A stretch of 64,000 bases of DNA, taken from Branchiostoma belcheri. Taxonomy: Eukaryota > Chordata > Leptocardii > Amphioxiformes > Branchiostomatidae. The stretch covers positions 6,914,459 through 6,978,458 of the forward strand of contig NW_017803909.1 of NCBI RefSeq assembly GCF_001625305.1, written 5' to 3'. Positions within the stretch are counted from its first letter, which is position 1. Each line of letters opens with the position of its first letter. The notes below the pieces were generated by a model, which was given only the letters and a program-made list of their open reading frames with translations, searched no databases and was not told the origin of the DNA. A program made the position numbers and the translations under genes. Shown piece after piece: positions 35,801 to 45,192 of the stretch.

Positions 35801-38800
35801 GACTTCACCACACTTAATTGGATTCAGAAAATACAGTGCCTGAATCTGTGGAACTAAAACAGATTTTCTGGAGAAACTGGGCCCCTTATAATGTAAGGAC
35901 ATGAACTGAATGTTTTAAATTACTGAATGTTTTAAATTACTGGTGAAGTGTTTCTTCTATCTGTATGCTGAGCAAAGATCGACTCAGACAAATGGTACAA
36001 ATTATTGTGAGCAAATTGCAAATTGTACAAGAAATTGCTGTACTGAAATACATTTAAAATCCTGAAGTTCCATTTTGGAGAGATTTTTCTACGTCTAAAG
36101 ACTAGTCTTCAGTTCCAAGCCCTACTGAAAAATATTTTTAAGTACAGTGCATTTGTACAGAACTTCCAATCCTGCAACAAAAGCAAGAATGACTAATTAA
36201 CTTGGTCACCAAACACTTCCCCACCCTCCATAGAACATTGCATGGTGAAATTGAACTCTAAAGCTTTTAAGGTGTCCAGCAAATACTTGAAATAGGTGGA
36301 AAAATTCAAGTACAAATTTACATTGCACAGTACCATTGCTGCAATATAGACAAAGTGTGCCCAAGCTTAACATATATAATTTACCACATTAGTATTTAAA
36401 TCATAAAAAACTGCATTACAGACTCTAATAAAATTGCAGAATCAGACGAATAAAAAACTGATAGATACAGTTTCCCAACAATTTCTTTGTTCTTTTGACA
36501 TTGTTTCATTGCCACATGCATAACCTAACAAACCACCTGTGTATACAATTAAGAAGGATCTGCAAATATGAAGTGCCGGTTGCTGATAAGGTACTATATA
36601 TATTGATCAAGCATTACGTGGGAGGTACAGTTCAACTACTACAGTCGCCACAGAGTCCTTGAGTCTGCCAAAAGTTTAACAACTTTGAACCAGAATGTTA
36701 GTCTAAGTAGGATCTTGCACGTTGTCTTTGGATGACTAAACGCATGGACAGAAACAATATTCTCAATAAGGCCTAGGAAAAAAAAATTGTGTTTTCTGTT
36801 TTCCGAAAACAACCCTGCCGACCCTAGACTNNNNNNNNNNNNNNNNNNNNTTCCAAACAAGCCCTCAATGGGGTAATTTGAGCGATTTTTGGGAATGGTT
36901 AAAATACCATGTTTGCACGCATGCTGTGCCACTTGGATATGGGGACCTGGATTTTATAACAGGGTCAACAAGAATTCTGACCTTCAAGGTCACCCACGAT
37001 GACGGCAGTAGCTTCGTTACATGTTACATATCCACAATAAAATCACGGCATAGATGTAATGTTTTGAAAACGGTTCATATTTGTGGAAAGGTGGATTTTT
37101 CCTGTTCCGTGGTTTCCAAGTAAAAAAGGGCTTGAAGTAGCCGGTTGTAGCGGCTTTACTGTAAATGACCGCGGGTAACCCCAGATCGAACGCCCGCTCT
37201 ATTCGAATGACGTCATATCGAACAAGATTCGCGGGTTCGGGGGATTCGATCTCCATAGTAGCGGAGTGGGACTTTTGGGCCCAAATCTGACCATCGTGAT
37301 GCAGCAAATCGTCCCTCGCGGCGGCATATTACTCGCGTCGCTCAGAGAAAAAATTACGCCCACGCCCAACAAGACTGCGAAGGAGGCTACTCGGGAGGTG
37401 GTTTTTGAGGGGTTTTTGTGGGGTTTTTCCACCGAAAAACCTGGTCTGAACGCTAAGGGTTTATTGAACCGGTTTTTGCATCATAATTCCAGGGTCACGG
37501 GGTCAGCATCCTGACCATGTGCGACCTGCAAGCTTTTTTGATCGCGTTGTTTTGACCAACTTGAGTTCGTTTCCACTGTTTTTCGGTGGAATCAGCGATG
37601 GAATCAGCATATGCAACCTGGTCGGCGGACGAGACGCTCCTGATACTTAGGTTTGGAGAGCAGGAGTCGCCGAATTCGAAAAAGCTGGGGGGGGGGGGCG
37701 GCGAGGGCTCTTCCGAAACAAAAATGTTGGAGGAGGCTGATTTCTTGAAGATAAAGGATCAGTGCCGCACTAAGGTAAAAAAAGAAACTGAAGACGGCAT
37801 ACAAGTAAGAAGGCCAAGGACAACAATCGGAAGAGCGGGAGGAACGGTTATTCAAACTGCAGTCATGGCCGATTAATTGGATATTCACCGGACAGGATTT
37901 TTTCAAAACCGGTTATCAAAAGTCTGGTATGAACGCTAAGGGTTTTAGCCGGGTTTTTGAAAAAACGGTTGAAACCGCTAAATGTAAGTCTGGTATGAAC
38001 AGGGTCATAATTTTTCGAGCTGATCAACCTTGTCTAGCTCCATGATCTGACACCTGAGTGATAAAGCGTTGTGCAATTGGTTTTCTAACATTGACATTGA
38101 AAATAAGTGTCCTCATGCAAGTTTTACTAAAATGTTAATAATACTGTATTGTATAACTACGAGTTGGACCCCTATATAGATATCACTGAAGTCTAAAGAA
38201 AAAAAAAAGATAATCCCTACCTACCGACCCTATTTTTTTCAGGACTGAAACAGGAAACACAACTTTTTTTTCCTATGCCTGACCATGAAATTTTCATAAG
38301 ATGCTCTATCAAGGAGAATTTATGGACACCTCTTGCTCTTTTAATACAATTTCACTTTGTTGATTTGGTACCCATTGTACATATTATATTTTATTTTTAT
38401 TTTATTCACATGGATTTTTGAGCATTGGATCATAGGAAGCACTTGTTGTACATATTATATGCAACACTGACTAAAGCTAGTTTGGTAGCAACTTTAATAT
38501 GATATATATTTCATAGTTGCCATGAAAGAATTCTAGTATCTGACATATGGCATTATTCCCAAACTGTGCACGCACGTGTACATGCCTTCCAACACCCCTT
38601 CATCAAATATACGTAATTACCTGCCACAGTTTCGCCATTTCCCGTTTGATGAGATAACCTCAGGCTATTCTTGGAAACTATGATGCAATACTGTTGGCAC
38701 TCTGATGCAACACTGTCATTCTTTTTCATCATGGAGTCTAACAGCTACTCTCCAAGCAGAGGGAGCGGGGGAATGATCGTTAGCTAGTCGGTGACCGGCG

Positions 38801-41307
38801 ACCTTCTCTGGCTAATGGATACTGCCGAAAGGGATCTGCTTGGAGATTTAATCCAACAGCTACAGTACTGTATAAGTAAAACCAGCCTTAAACCATGAAC
38901 CACAAAATATCGTAACACTACACTCACAATTTTACAACTGTCAATGGTTCTTATGTATACATTATATCACATGATTCATCACAAAACATTAATTTGAAAG
39001 ACGTTACTAGTAGCTTGTAATGGCAATCCCAGACTAGCTTTTTAATTCCAAAAGATATATTTTGCATAGGACCTTCTTTTGCAATAGTGTTCTTTTTCAT
39101 GCACAAAACCACCCGAAGGTAGAAAACCTGTTGCATTTATTTATAAGTCTCTCTAAACCAAATCATGTGCTAAGCCAGTCTAGACAGCCCCATTACTGGA
39201 ACCCACCTTTTTGCTGGCTGAAATCCAATTTGGCAACTGTCCAAACCAAGGCAAAAGGTGCAGTCTATTAAATGAATGGCAGATATTACAGAGATCTGCC
39301 TCACGACTTTGATTCTACACACCTGTATGTTACGACTGTTACCTATCATGATATCAAATTGTTTCTACAACAATGGTGGTAAGTATATAACTGACTCGGA
39401 CAAGCTTACAGACTATTATACTACTTTTTATTTGAAGAATTGGTAGCCTGACCCCGCCAATAGTTTGTGTAAACACAGGCTAAAGAATTGGGAGTTCAAT
39501 CAAACAACCTTATAAGTTTGGCAGGAATAACAAGTTAGTATGGAAGGTCAGCCAACCAAGGTTTATGAGCTGAGAGGTATGAAGGGTAAGACCATAAATC
39601 ATGATGACAGAGGTCATGACCTTGAGATAGCGACAGACAGATAGCAAGGACTACAAGCCAACAGCCTACAACCACCATACAGCCCAACAATACACAGCTA
39701 CAACACAATTAATAACAAGAAAGCTGGCCTTTTCTTGTTTCAGATATGGCCACTGTATGACATTAAATGTACACATGTATTATATTTATACGTAGTAAAT
39801 GAGTGAGTCTTTTTTTGCCAACGTGGTAGTTTTGTAAGCACCGTGACCCGGTATTACCTGTTTACCGTTTGTCAAATAACTGCGACCCTTTCCAGAGAAA
39901 ACAGCTGATGCAAGGATCACAAGACCTTTCCTACCAAATTGGCAGAGCCTTGCCCCAGGGCATGGTTAGCCACATCACACACAGCTGTTACCTTATAGCG
40001 ATCAGGCATGTTGTCGCCCTTTAGGAGCGTTTCTAAGCATAGAAATCAGAAAAACAGGCTAAGTATGACTTGAAAACGTATGGACAAGAAAAAAAACTTC
40101 TCCAAGCAGATGTGAGGTTTGCATTTTTTTCACAAGTCTTTCTGCTCACTTTTTCCCCCAGGAGCCTCCCTTAATAGACAAACAAAAGGAGCCAAAACAA
40201 CACTGCTCTACAGATTACAATCTTGCCACATCTCAGCCCATAATTACATGTATAGAACAAAACAAGTCAAGCCAGAACCTCTGTACTTTCTCGATAATGT
40301 TGCACTAGGGCAGTGGCAATTGTCTTTTAATCCTCAATGACTGCTGACAATTCTTGTGTTCTGCAATATCCAATTTTTTTTAAATTTCTATCATCCACCC
40401 AAAGATTTTATTTCGGCATTAGTTTCCCACTGTTTCCCCTGGGAGACCTAACACCAGGTAGCATATGTTGATTTACGCTTTATGCTAACAAACAGTGGGA
40501 AGCTGACAAATAATGCTTCACTTTAAATTAGAATAAGCTGTGGCTTTTTCAGCTTCCCACTAAGGTGTGAAAAAAGGCTGGCTTTGTAATCCAAAATTTT
40601 TAAAATATTCATCACAATGACAAAATGGTGACAACAAAATGTTATCTTCTCCACCCATGATGAATAATGAAAATAAAAAACGTAAAAAAAAGGGAAGTAA
40701 GGAAATTATGAAAGGGAGTTGAGTGGCTTGGTGAACCGACTAACTTACCTACACACGCTGTAGCCAGCAGCCTGACCGCTGCGTTTGGTGCCTCACATGT
40801 TGGGAAGAAAGGCTGGATCAGGTACTGGGCAAAAGTTAGTGCGATAACTGCCTGTGAGGTGGGCTCTATGATCAGTACGGACACCCACAGTCGCAGGAAG
40901 GCCAGCAGAGGACCAAAGGCCTCCAAGATGTAGGCATAACTGGCCCCAGACTTGGGAATGGAGGTCCCGAGCTCGGCGTAACACAGCGCGCCGACCACCG
41001 AGAAGGCGCCGCACGCCGCCCAGATCACCAGCGACAGTCCCACCGACCCGACCTCGACGAGCACCCCCTTCGGAGACACGAAGATTCCGGACCCGATGAT
41101 GTTCCCCACGATCAAGCAAATCCCGTTGACGAGGGTGATCTTCTTTTTTAAGTTCACGGAGTCTTCCGAACCGGCCTCCTTGACGGTCCCGTTGGCGGTA
41201 CCGTTACTCCCGTTCGCCTTGTCCGGGAGGGGCCCGTAGCCGTCCCCGTGGGAGTCGGCCGCCGGGCCGCGCCAGCTCGCCCGCTTCACCCAGATGTCGT
41301 CCCCCAT
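26888..41307 (-). CDS. SLC7A6/7-like: SLC7A6/7-like (y+LAT) amino-acid transporter light chain, paralogue 2, 523 aa
   Basis: Ten in-frame exons on the minus strand: 41307-40749, 34008-33883, 32869-32770, 31092-31048, 30141-30018, 29385-29282, 28754-28658, 28135-27986, 27631-27454, 26976-26888 (1572 nt). A hydrophilic N tail of about 55 residues is followed by 12 predicted membrane helices. GSGIF is at residues 72-76, Cys171 in [11 protein letters not shown] is the likely SLC3A2 disulfide partner, and [21 protein letters not shown] follows. [40 protein letters not shown] and [12 protein letters not shown] are close to vertebrate y+LAT1/2, which exchange cationic for neutral amino acids plus sodium at the basolateral or plasma membrane. 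Exon sizes match paralogue 1 except that its exon 4 (169 nt) is split here into 45 + 124 nt. The 6.7-kb first intron holds the assembly gap. Confidence 0.93.
27090..27312 (+). mobile_element. Interspersed repeat family J, copy 2 (carries IR1 motif)
   Basis: CTTCGCATATGGTCTGCTCTG through GGAAGAAGAGGAGGAAAC. AGGTCATTGACCT at 27242-27254. It lies in intron 9 of SLC7A paralogue 2. Confidence 0.8.
27719..27885 (+). mobile_element. Interspersed repeat family J, copy 3 (IR1 eroded)
   Basis: Same start as copy 2 and same orientation, but in intron 8. The receptor motif is reduced to AGGTCATTGACAG. Copies 2 and 3 bracket exon 9 as direct repeats about 0.6 kb apart. Confidence 0.8.
29935..29981. repeat. 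(CA)n microsatellite
   Basis: ACACAC tract directly downstream of the exon 5 donor of SLC7A paralogue 2 (about 40 bp away). Confidence 0.95.
30689..30851. mobile_element. Foldback element containing a hammerhead-like motif
   Basis: GCCAAAAAGCAGTTACTCAAG and CTTGAGTAACTGCTTTTTGG form long arms. The intervening segment carries the minus-strand ribozyme-like motif. Probable Penelope-like remnant. Confidence 0.65.
30737..30778 (-). ncRNA. Hammerhead-ribozyme-like motif
   Basis: Read on minus: helix I GTCA/TGAC (30778-30775, 30740-30737) and core TTGATGA (30774-30768, first C changed to T). Helix II AGCTAG/CTAGCT has six perfect pairs (30766-30761, 30754-30749). GAAA is at 30748-30745, then A and the NUH triplet ATC. 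One extra nucleotide separates core and helix II, as in the other copies. The stem sequence differs completely from the other copies while pairing is kept. Confidence 0.6.
31145..31506. mobile_element. Harbinger-type MITE, family B copy 3
   Basis: GGCCACACCAATTTAATTTC...GAAATTAAATTGCTGTGGCC flanked by TTA on both sides (31142-31144, 31507-31509). It lies about 50 bp 5' (gene sense) of exon 4 of SLC7A paralogue 2. Confidence 0.9.
32366..32714. mobile_element. Harbinger-type MITE, family B copy 4
   Basis: GGCCACACCAATTTAAGTTG...AAATTAAATTGGTGTGGCC flanked by TAA on both sides (32363-32365, 32715-32717). It ends 55 bp from exon 3 of SLC7A paralogue 2. Confidence 0.9.
34664..35016. mobile_element. 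Foldback DNA element, family I copy 1
   Basis: Arms AATGTTGTGTTTCCTGTTTC and GAAACAGGAAACACAACATT, with GGCCT near both ends and internal AGGGTCGGTAGG/TTGGTCGG. A reverse-oriented copy surrounds the assembly gap (36768-38281). Confidence 0.8.
35272..35618. mobile_element. hAT-like MITE bracketed by 20-bp direct repeats
   Basis: Ends CAGGGCTCGAAAT and ATTTCAAGCCCTG are inverted repeats of the hAT type (CAGGG). The interior repeats GGTGCACC/GTGCACCC. Immediately outside both ends lies the same 20-bp sequence (35252-35271 and 35619-35638) with one mismatch, far longer than the 8 bp expected of hAT. Confidence 0.85.
36831..36850. other. Assembly gap (20 N)
   Basis: Twenty N characters of unknown true length. 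The gap falls inside a repeat, which is a likely reason for the assembly break. Confidence 1.
37586..37876 (+). pseudogene. Myb/SANT-like open frame, probable transposon remnant, 96 aa
   Basis: The frame starts [20 protein letters not shown] and later has [18 protein letters not shown] tryptophan-led W-S-x-x-E-T helix followed by a QCRTKVK helix is the layout of Myb/SANT-like (Myb_DNA-bind_4) domains that accompany Harbinger-type transposons and many transposon-derived zinc-finger genes. The spacing between the helices is short and a glycine run (LGGGGGEG) interrupts it, so the domain may be broken. It is antisense to the host SLC7A gene, inside its first intron and within the insertion next to the gap. 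A chance frame cannot be excluded. Confidence 0.4.
38746..38850. mobile_element. Foldback MITE, family C copy 5 (deleted form)
   Basis: TACTCTCCAAGCAGAGG...CTGCTTGGAGATTTA, with flanks TCTAACAGC and TCCAACAGC (9 bp, one mismatch). It is a shorter relative of 21990-22139. Confidence 0.85.
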
Positions 41308-41575
41308 CGCCTCAGTACAGCATAAACGTCACTAGTTCCAAGAATTTCAAACAAAATTTACAACCACAAATCTTCTAAAGTTGTTGGCAGGGATTACGGT
41401 CTGGTTTGTCCCAACACAGAAACCTGAAGCCGGTCCGGAGTCCCCCTGAAATGAAGTGAGACAAAACAAAAGTGTTTAGGGATATGGTCACGAACGAGGC
41501 ATCAGTCCTGAAAATCTCACGTCTATATACAAAGGACGATCAATAATGTAGACCTAATACAACCTGACATTTACC
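41308..41575 (-). promoter_or_regulatory. Inferred 5' UTR and UTR intron of SLC7A paralogue 2
   Basis: A good 3' splice site (pyrimidine-rich tract then TTTCAG) on the minus strand at 41446-41447 would start a UTR exon 41445-41308 continuous with the start codon. A donor AAAG/GTAAAT at 41574-41573 could end the first exon. The promoter would then lie near 41600-41900, where TTTCGCGCC (41699-41707) resembles an E2F site. All assigned by motif only. Confidence 0.4.
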
Positions 41576-42585
41576 TTTACCCAGCCAGACCTTGACCTGA
41601 CGACTTGAAGTTTCTGTCCGTTGTCTCCCCGGCGCGGCAGACCGAGAAAAATGGCAGCACAAACACTCGAGCTATCAACAAAGATTCTCCCCTCAAACTT
41701 TCGCGCCAACTCACTGGGCAGACAGGTGCACTATGTACACGTATTAAGGCACTTTGCTGAGAGTACGCTCGACTACTTTGTTGCAGAATAAAATCTCGTT
41801 TTGTAGCGGTCTTGGGCAAAAAAGAGGCACGTGGCTTCAGCGGAGGGGGGACTACAATGACCTACTTTCCATGACAGGCCGGCCGGTCCTAGTGGCTGAC
41901 CGCCGGCCGGTGCGGCGGAAGGATATTTTTGTATCAATCCGCATCCATTGATTGTCTCATGTACGTGATGCGGTCAGAAGTGGAATCAAAACGGCGAGGC
42001 AGGCGTGATTTTTGGAAGTATACGAATTACTTCAATATTGTAGATAGATTTAGATATGTAAATTGTCATTTCTTCATGTGTTTTGTCTTTCTAAAATGTG
42101 TCTTTCTTCTTTTTCTCTCTACGTAGAGACCGGCATTTTGGGGACTGATCCATTTTAAAGAGGGGGGAGAGCTACCACTGAAAGTAACATATTTGCAAGT
42201 AATCCAGAAAAAATCGCTAACAATGTGAAGTTATTTCCTATATATCTACATTAGTATGGTATAATATGATTATAGTTTGAACACATCTAAGTCATAAACG
42301 TAAACAATAATTTTAGGAAATTTAGTAAATTTTTCTCCCCTCTATCTACATCCAATGTGCCGCACAAAATGATGCAATCGCCAAGAGTCAACCACCGCCC
42401 GAGTATTCAGAAGAAGCGTCCAACCGTAACAGCTTGCGACATGCGATACATTCACACCGGTGAATCAACGCATGGCTGCTCACGTTCAAGTCCGGACAGA
42501 CAATTACGATTCAAAATATTTGTCGGGGGTAACCAAAACAGAACACTCTGAGGTCACGTACTGTTAAGGCAGCATAGCTTCTTCG

Positions 42586-42603
42586 GTAGTAGTAGTAGTA
42601 GTA
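42586..42603. repeat. (GTA)n microsatellite
   Basis: Six GTA repeats. Confidence 0.9.
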
Positions 42604-42642
42604 AGCCTTTATTTAAGCTCGAAAGCTTGTTCGGTATGACCA

Positions 42643-42800
42643 CTTTTACTAGTAAAATTGCACTGTATACTATTAAAATTGCACTGTATACTAATACGAT
42701 TGCACTGTATTCCGTAAAATTGCACTAGATACTAATACGATTGCACAGTATTCCGTAAAATCGCACTGTATTCCGTAAAAAAAATACTTTAGCACCCCTG
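42643..42800. mobile_element. CAGGGGTGCC minisatellite element, truncated copy
   Basis: Six or seven 20-21 bp units (TTCCGTAAAATTGCACTGTA and variants) run to a right end AGCACCCCTG. The inverted left end is absent. Related to 46933-47060 and 56207-56557. Confidence 0.8.
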
Positions 42801-43786
42801 GATTACCCGTATGGTCATCAGGCAAATATTCCACATTTGCTACATATTACATACAAACTCTGATGTTGCTTGGGTGCTATCTTATTTTATCCATTATCGA
42901 AACGCTCCAGAGATACGCGTAAACCTGTGTGAAATCCAACTTGGCAAAATGTCACATCTCCAAGCAGAGTTGAAGCACCGTCTAGCATATGCCAACAGTA
43001 CTGCAGGTCTGAGTCGCCCGTTTCCAACATGGGACGGAGAACGTAACGAGTGGCAGACTTACCTCTACCAGGGAACATTTCAACAATGCTTTAGTTTTTA
43101 GAAGAAGAAATTGTCATATCATCATGGATAGCTACTACACTGGGTATTTATATGCAATGGAACACCTCAAATGTGCCTCGAGTTTGCTTCACTATTTGAA
43201 CCTCAGTCACTGAAAGGTAAGTAAAAGCCGACACAGTGGCGCTGTTGCACTGGGATTTATGTAATAATGGTTTCAATCAAGAGAGCAATTCTGCCGCGAA
43301 ATATTGCGTATTTTGGAAGCATTACACGAAGACCGGAGAAGCACATGGAATGGTATGCTCTCTCCTTGGTGCTGAAAGGTGATCATGTTGGAACACTTAC
43401 TTGTCTTTTACTCTCGGCTCCTCAACGTTGTCAGTCCACAACGGCAGTTCCACTGGTGTTGTTTTGACTCTCTTACTCCACAGTGCAGTGTTTGTTCGTC
43501 TGTTTCTCATTTGTTTTCTATATTGCACAACGATCGAGGCGTAACACAAGTTCTGTATGTTAGGTACTATAGCTACGCAAGGTCGAAATGATAAGTTTGA
43601 TATGCACTCGAACTTGGAGGGACTCTAACATTTATTGATAAGTGAGTTGGGTTCTTTAAACCTTTTTTTCGAAGCTTCAAATACTGAACCCGCGACTTAA
43701 TGCCTCTTGTGAAAGACTGTATGTAATCCTTACTACTAGTGTGCAAATCGGTGTACCGTGCATCAACTGGGTAGGTCGGGATTGAC

Positions 43787-43927
43787 TACTCTCCAAGCAG
43801 AGGTTGATGGTGGAAGATCGTTTGCTTTTTATATATGACCCTATTTTTTTTATGGTGATAGCGACAAAAAACGGGCCATGTATAAAAAGCAAACTATTTT
43901 CCACCATCAACCTCTGCTTGGAGAGTA
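43787..43927. mobile_element. Foldback MITE, family C copy 6
   Basis: TACTCTCCAAGCAGAGG...CCTCTGCTTGGAGAGTA flanked by a perfect 9-bp duplication GGGATTGAC (43778-43786, 43928-43936). The best-preserved and probably youngest copy here. Confidence 0.95.
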
Positions 43928-45119
43928 GGGATTGACCCGCTATTCTTGTATGTAGCTTTGATTGCTACTACCGCACGCTAGAAGTTAAGGCACAGCATCC
44001 CTATTCCCCTCCTACCTAAAACATGATGCATGGGGCATATACCCGAAATACTTGTAGTCAGGTAACAATAACATTAACAACAGTCTTGTTTTGGAAACAC
44101 CGTTTATTAACAGCAACATAGAAGCAACTCAATGTATAAAAGGAAGCTCGTGACAAAATGCTGGTGCGCATGTGATCTTACATAGGCAACACTCCCCTCC
44201 TCTCTTTCTCTCCGCATTTCTTCTATATTTCACCCTCTCTAACTTCCCTTTTTCTTCCCGTGTTGAAAGTATAATTAGTCCGTATACATTTTTGATAGTG
44301 ACTGGCGTTAAAAATTTTGTTCAATTTTGATCTATCGGTCTGAATGAATGAAATGGAATGATTTCTATCATTGTGAAAACCAAATTCTTTCCGAAATTGT
44401 GCTTAGTACATTAATACAGTCAATACTATCCAATTTGATGTTATGATTTGCTTTATTGTTATATGCTGATTATGATGGACGAAGAATGTACTACATATTT
44501 TCACACACATACAACATGGATCCAGCCAATAGTGATACTTTTTGGATATATATTCTCCACAGCATTTCACGAAAAAACAACACCGCTACAGCAAAATTCT
44601 ATTACAACTCAAGCTTACAGATTACTGCTTGTTAATAAACGAACACTCAACATTGGACGGTTTGTGGCTGCACCTGCAGTTCTGATGAATCTCACAAGGC
44701 GGCAGGCCTGGGCAGCCTGCTGGGCATGCTTACTGTAAGAGTCGCATTGCAGATTTAATGACATGCATAAATTACACAACTGTTTTGCGTGGTCAGCGAC
44801 ACTCTCAAAACTGCAACACGGTCTTGCCGAAGACAAGCAAACGGAGACAAAGTGGAGACTATCTTGTTAGTAAGCACACAGCACACGAGTATATGTATGT
44901 TAAGTGCACAACGCCTGCAAAATGCAATGACAATGTGGCAGCAATGGTCTGGGAAAGCAGTGATGGGCATACAACGTTAACATCAAGTCATTCTAGTGAC
45001 TCTCATTTGACACACGAAAGGACATTACATTGCAAGCACCGCACATCAGGAGTCTTACTAACTACTGACTAACTAGTGACACCACAGAAAGCATTGTGTA
45101 CAATTAGTTGAGCTTTTCT

Positions 45120-45125
45120 TTTATT
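45120..45125 (-). terminator. Candidate poly(A) signal of TPPP
   Basis: AATAAA on the minus strand, about 68 nt past the TPPP stop codon. Confidence 0.55.
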
Positions 45126-45192
45126 AATATGCGTTACTAAGCTCAGAGGCTACTACGTCTGTGACGCCCTGGAAATCTGTGGATCATAAGTC

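Larger units (their letters stand above)
36768..38281. mobile_element. Family I copy 2, interrupted by about 1.1 kb and the gap
   Basis: The left end GGCCTAGGAAAAAAAAATTG and the right segment 38040-38281 match the reverse complement of copy 1. The DNA between them, including the gap, does not, and so looks like a later insertion. That insert has three copies of CTGGTATGAAC or CTGGTCTGAAC. Confidence 0.65.
41908..45119. other. Intergenic DNA; no gene seen
   Basis: It contains a short microsatellite, a minisatellite element and a family C MITE (listed separately). A second minus-strand AATAAA near 44102 could mark a longer TPPP 3' UTR. Open frames of about 100 codons at 44450-45070 show no domain. 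Confidence 0.5.
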
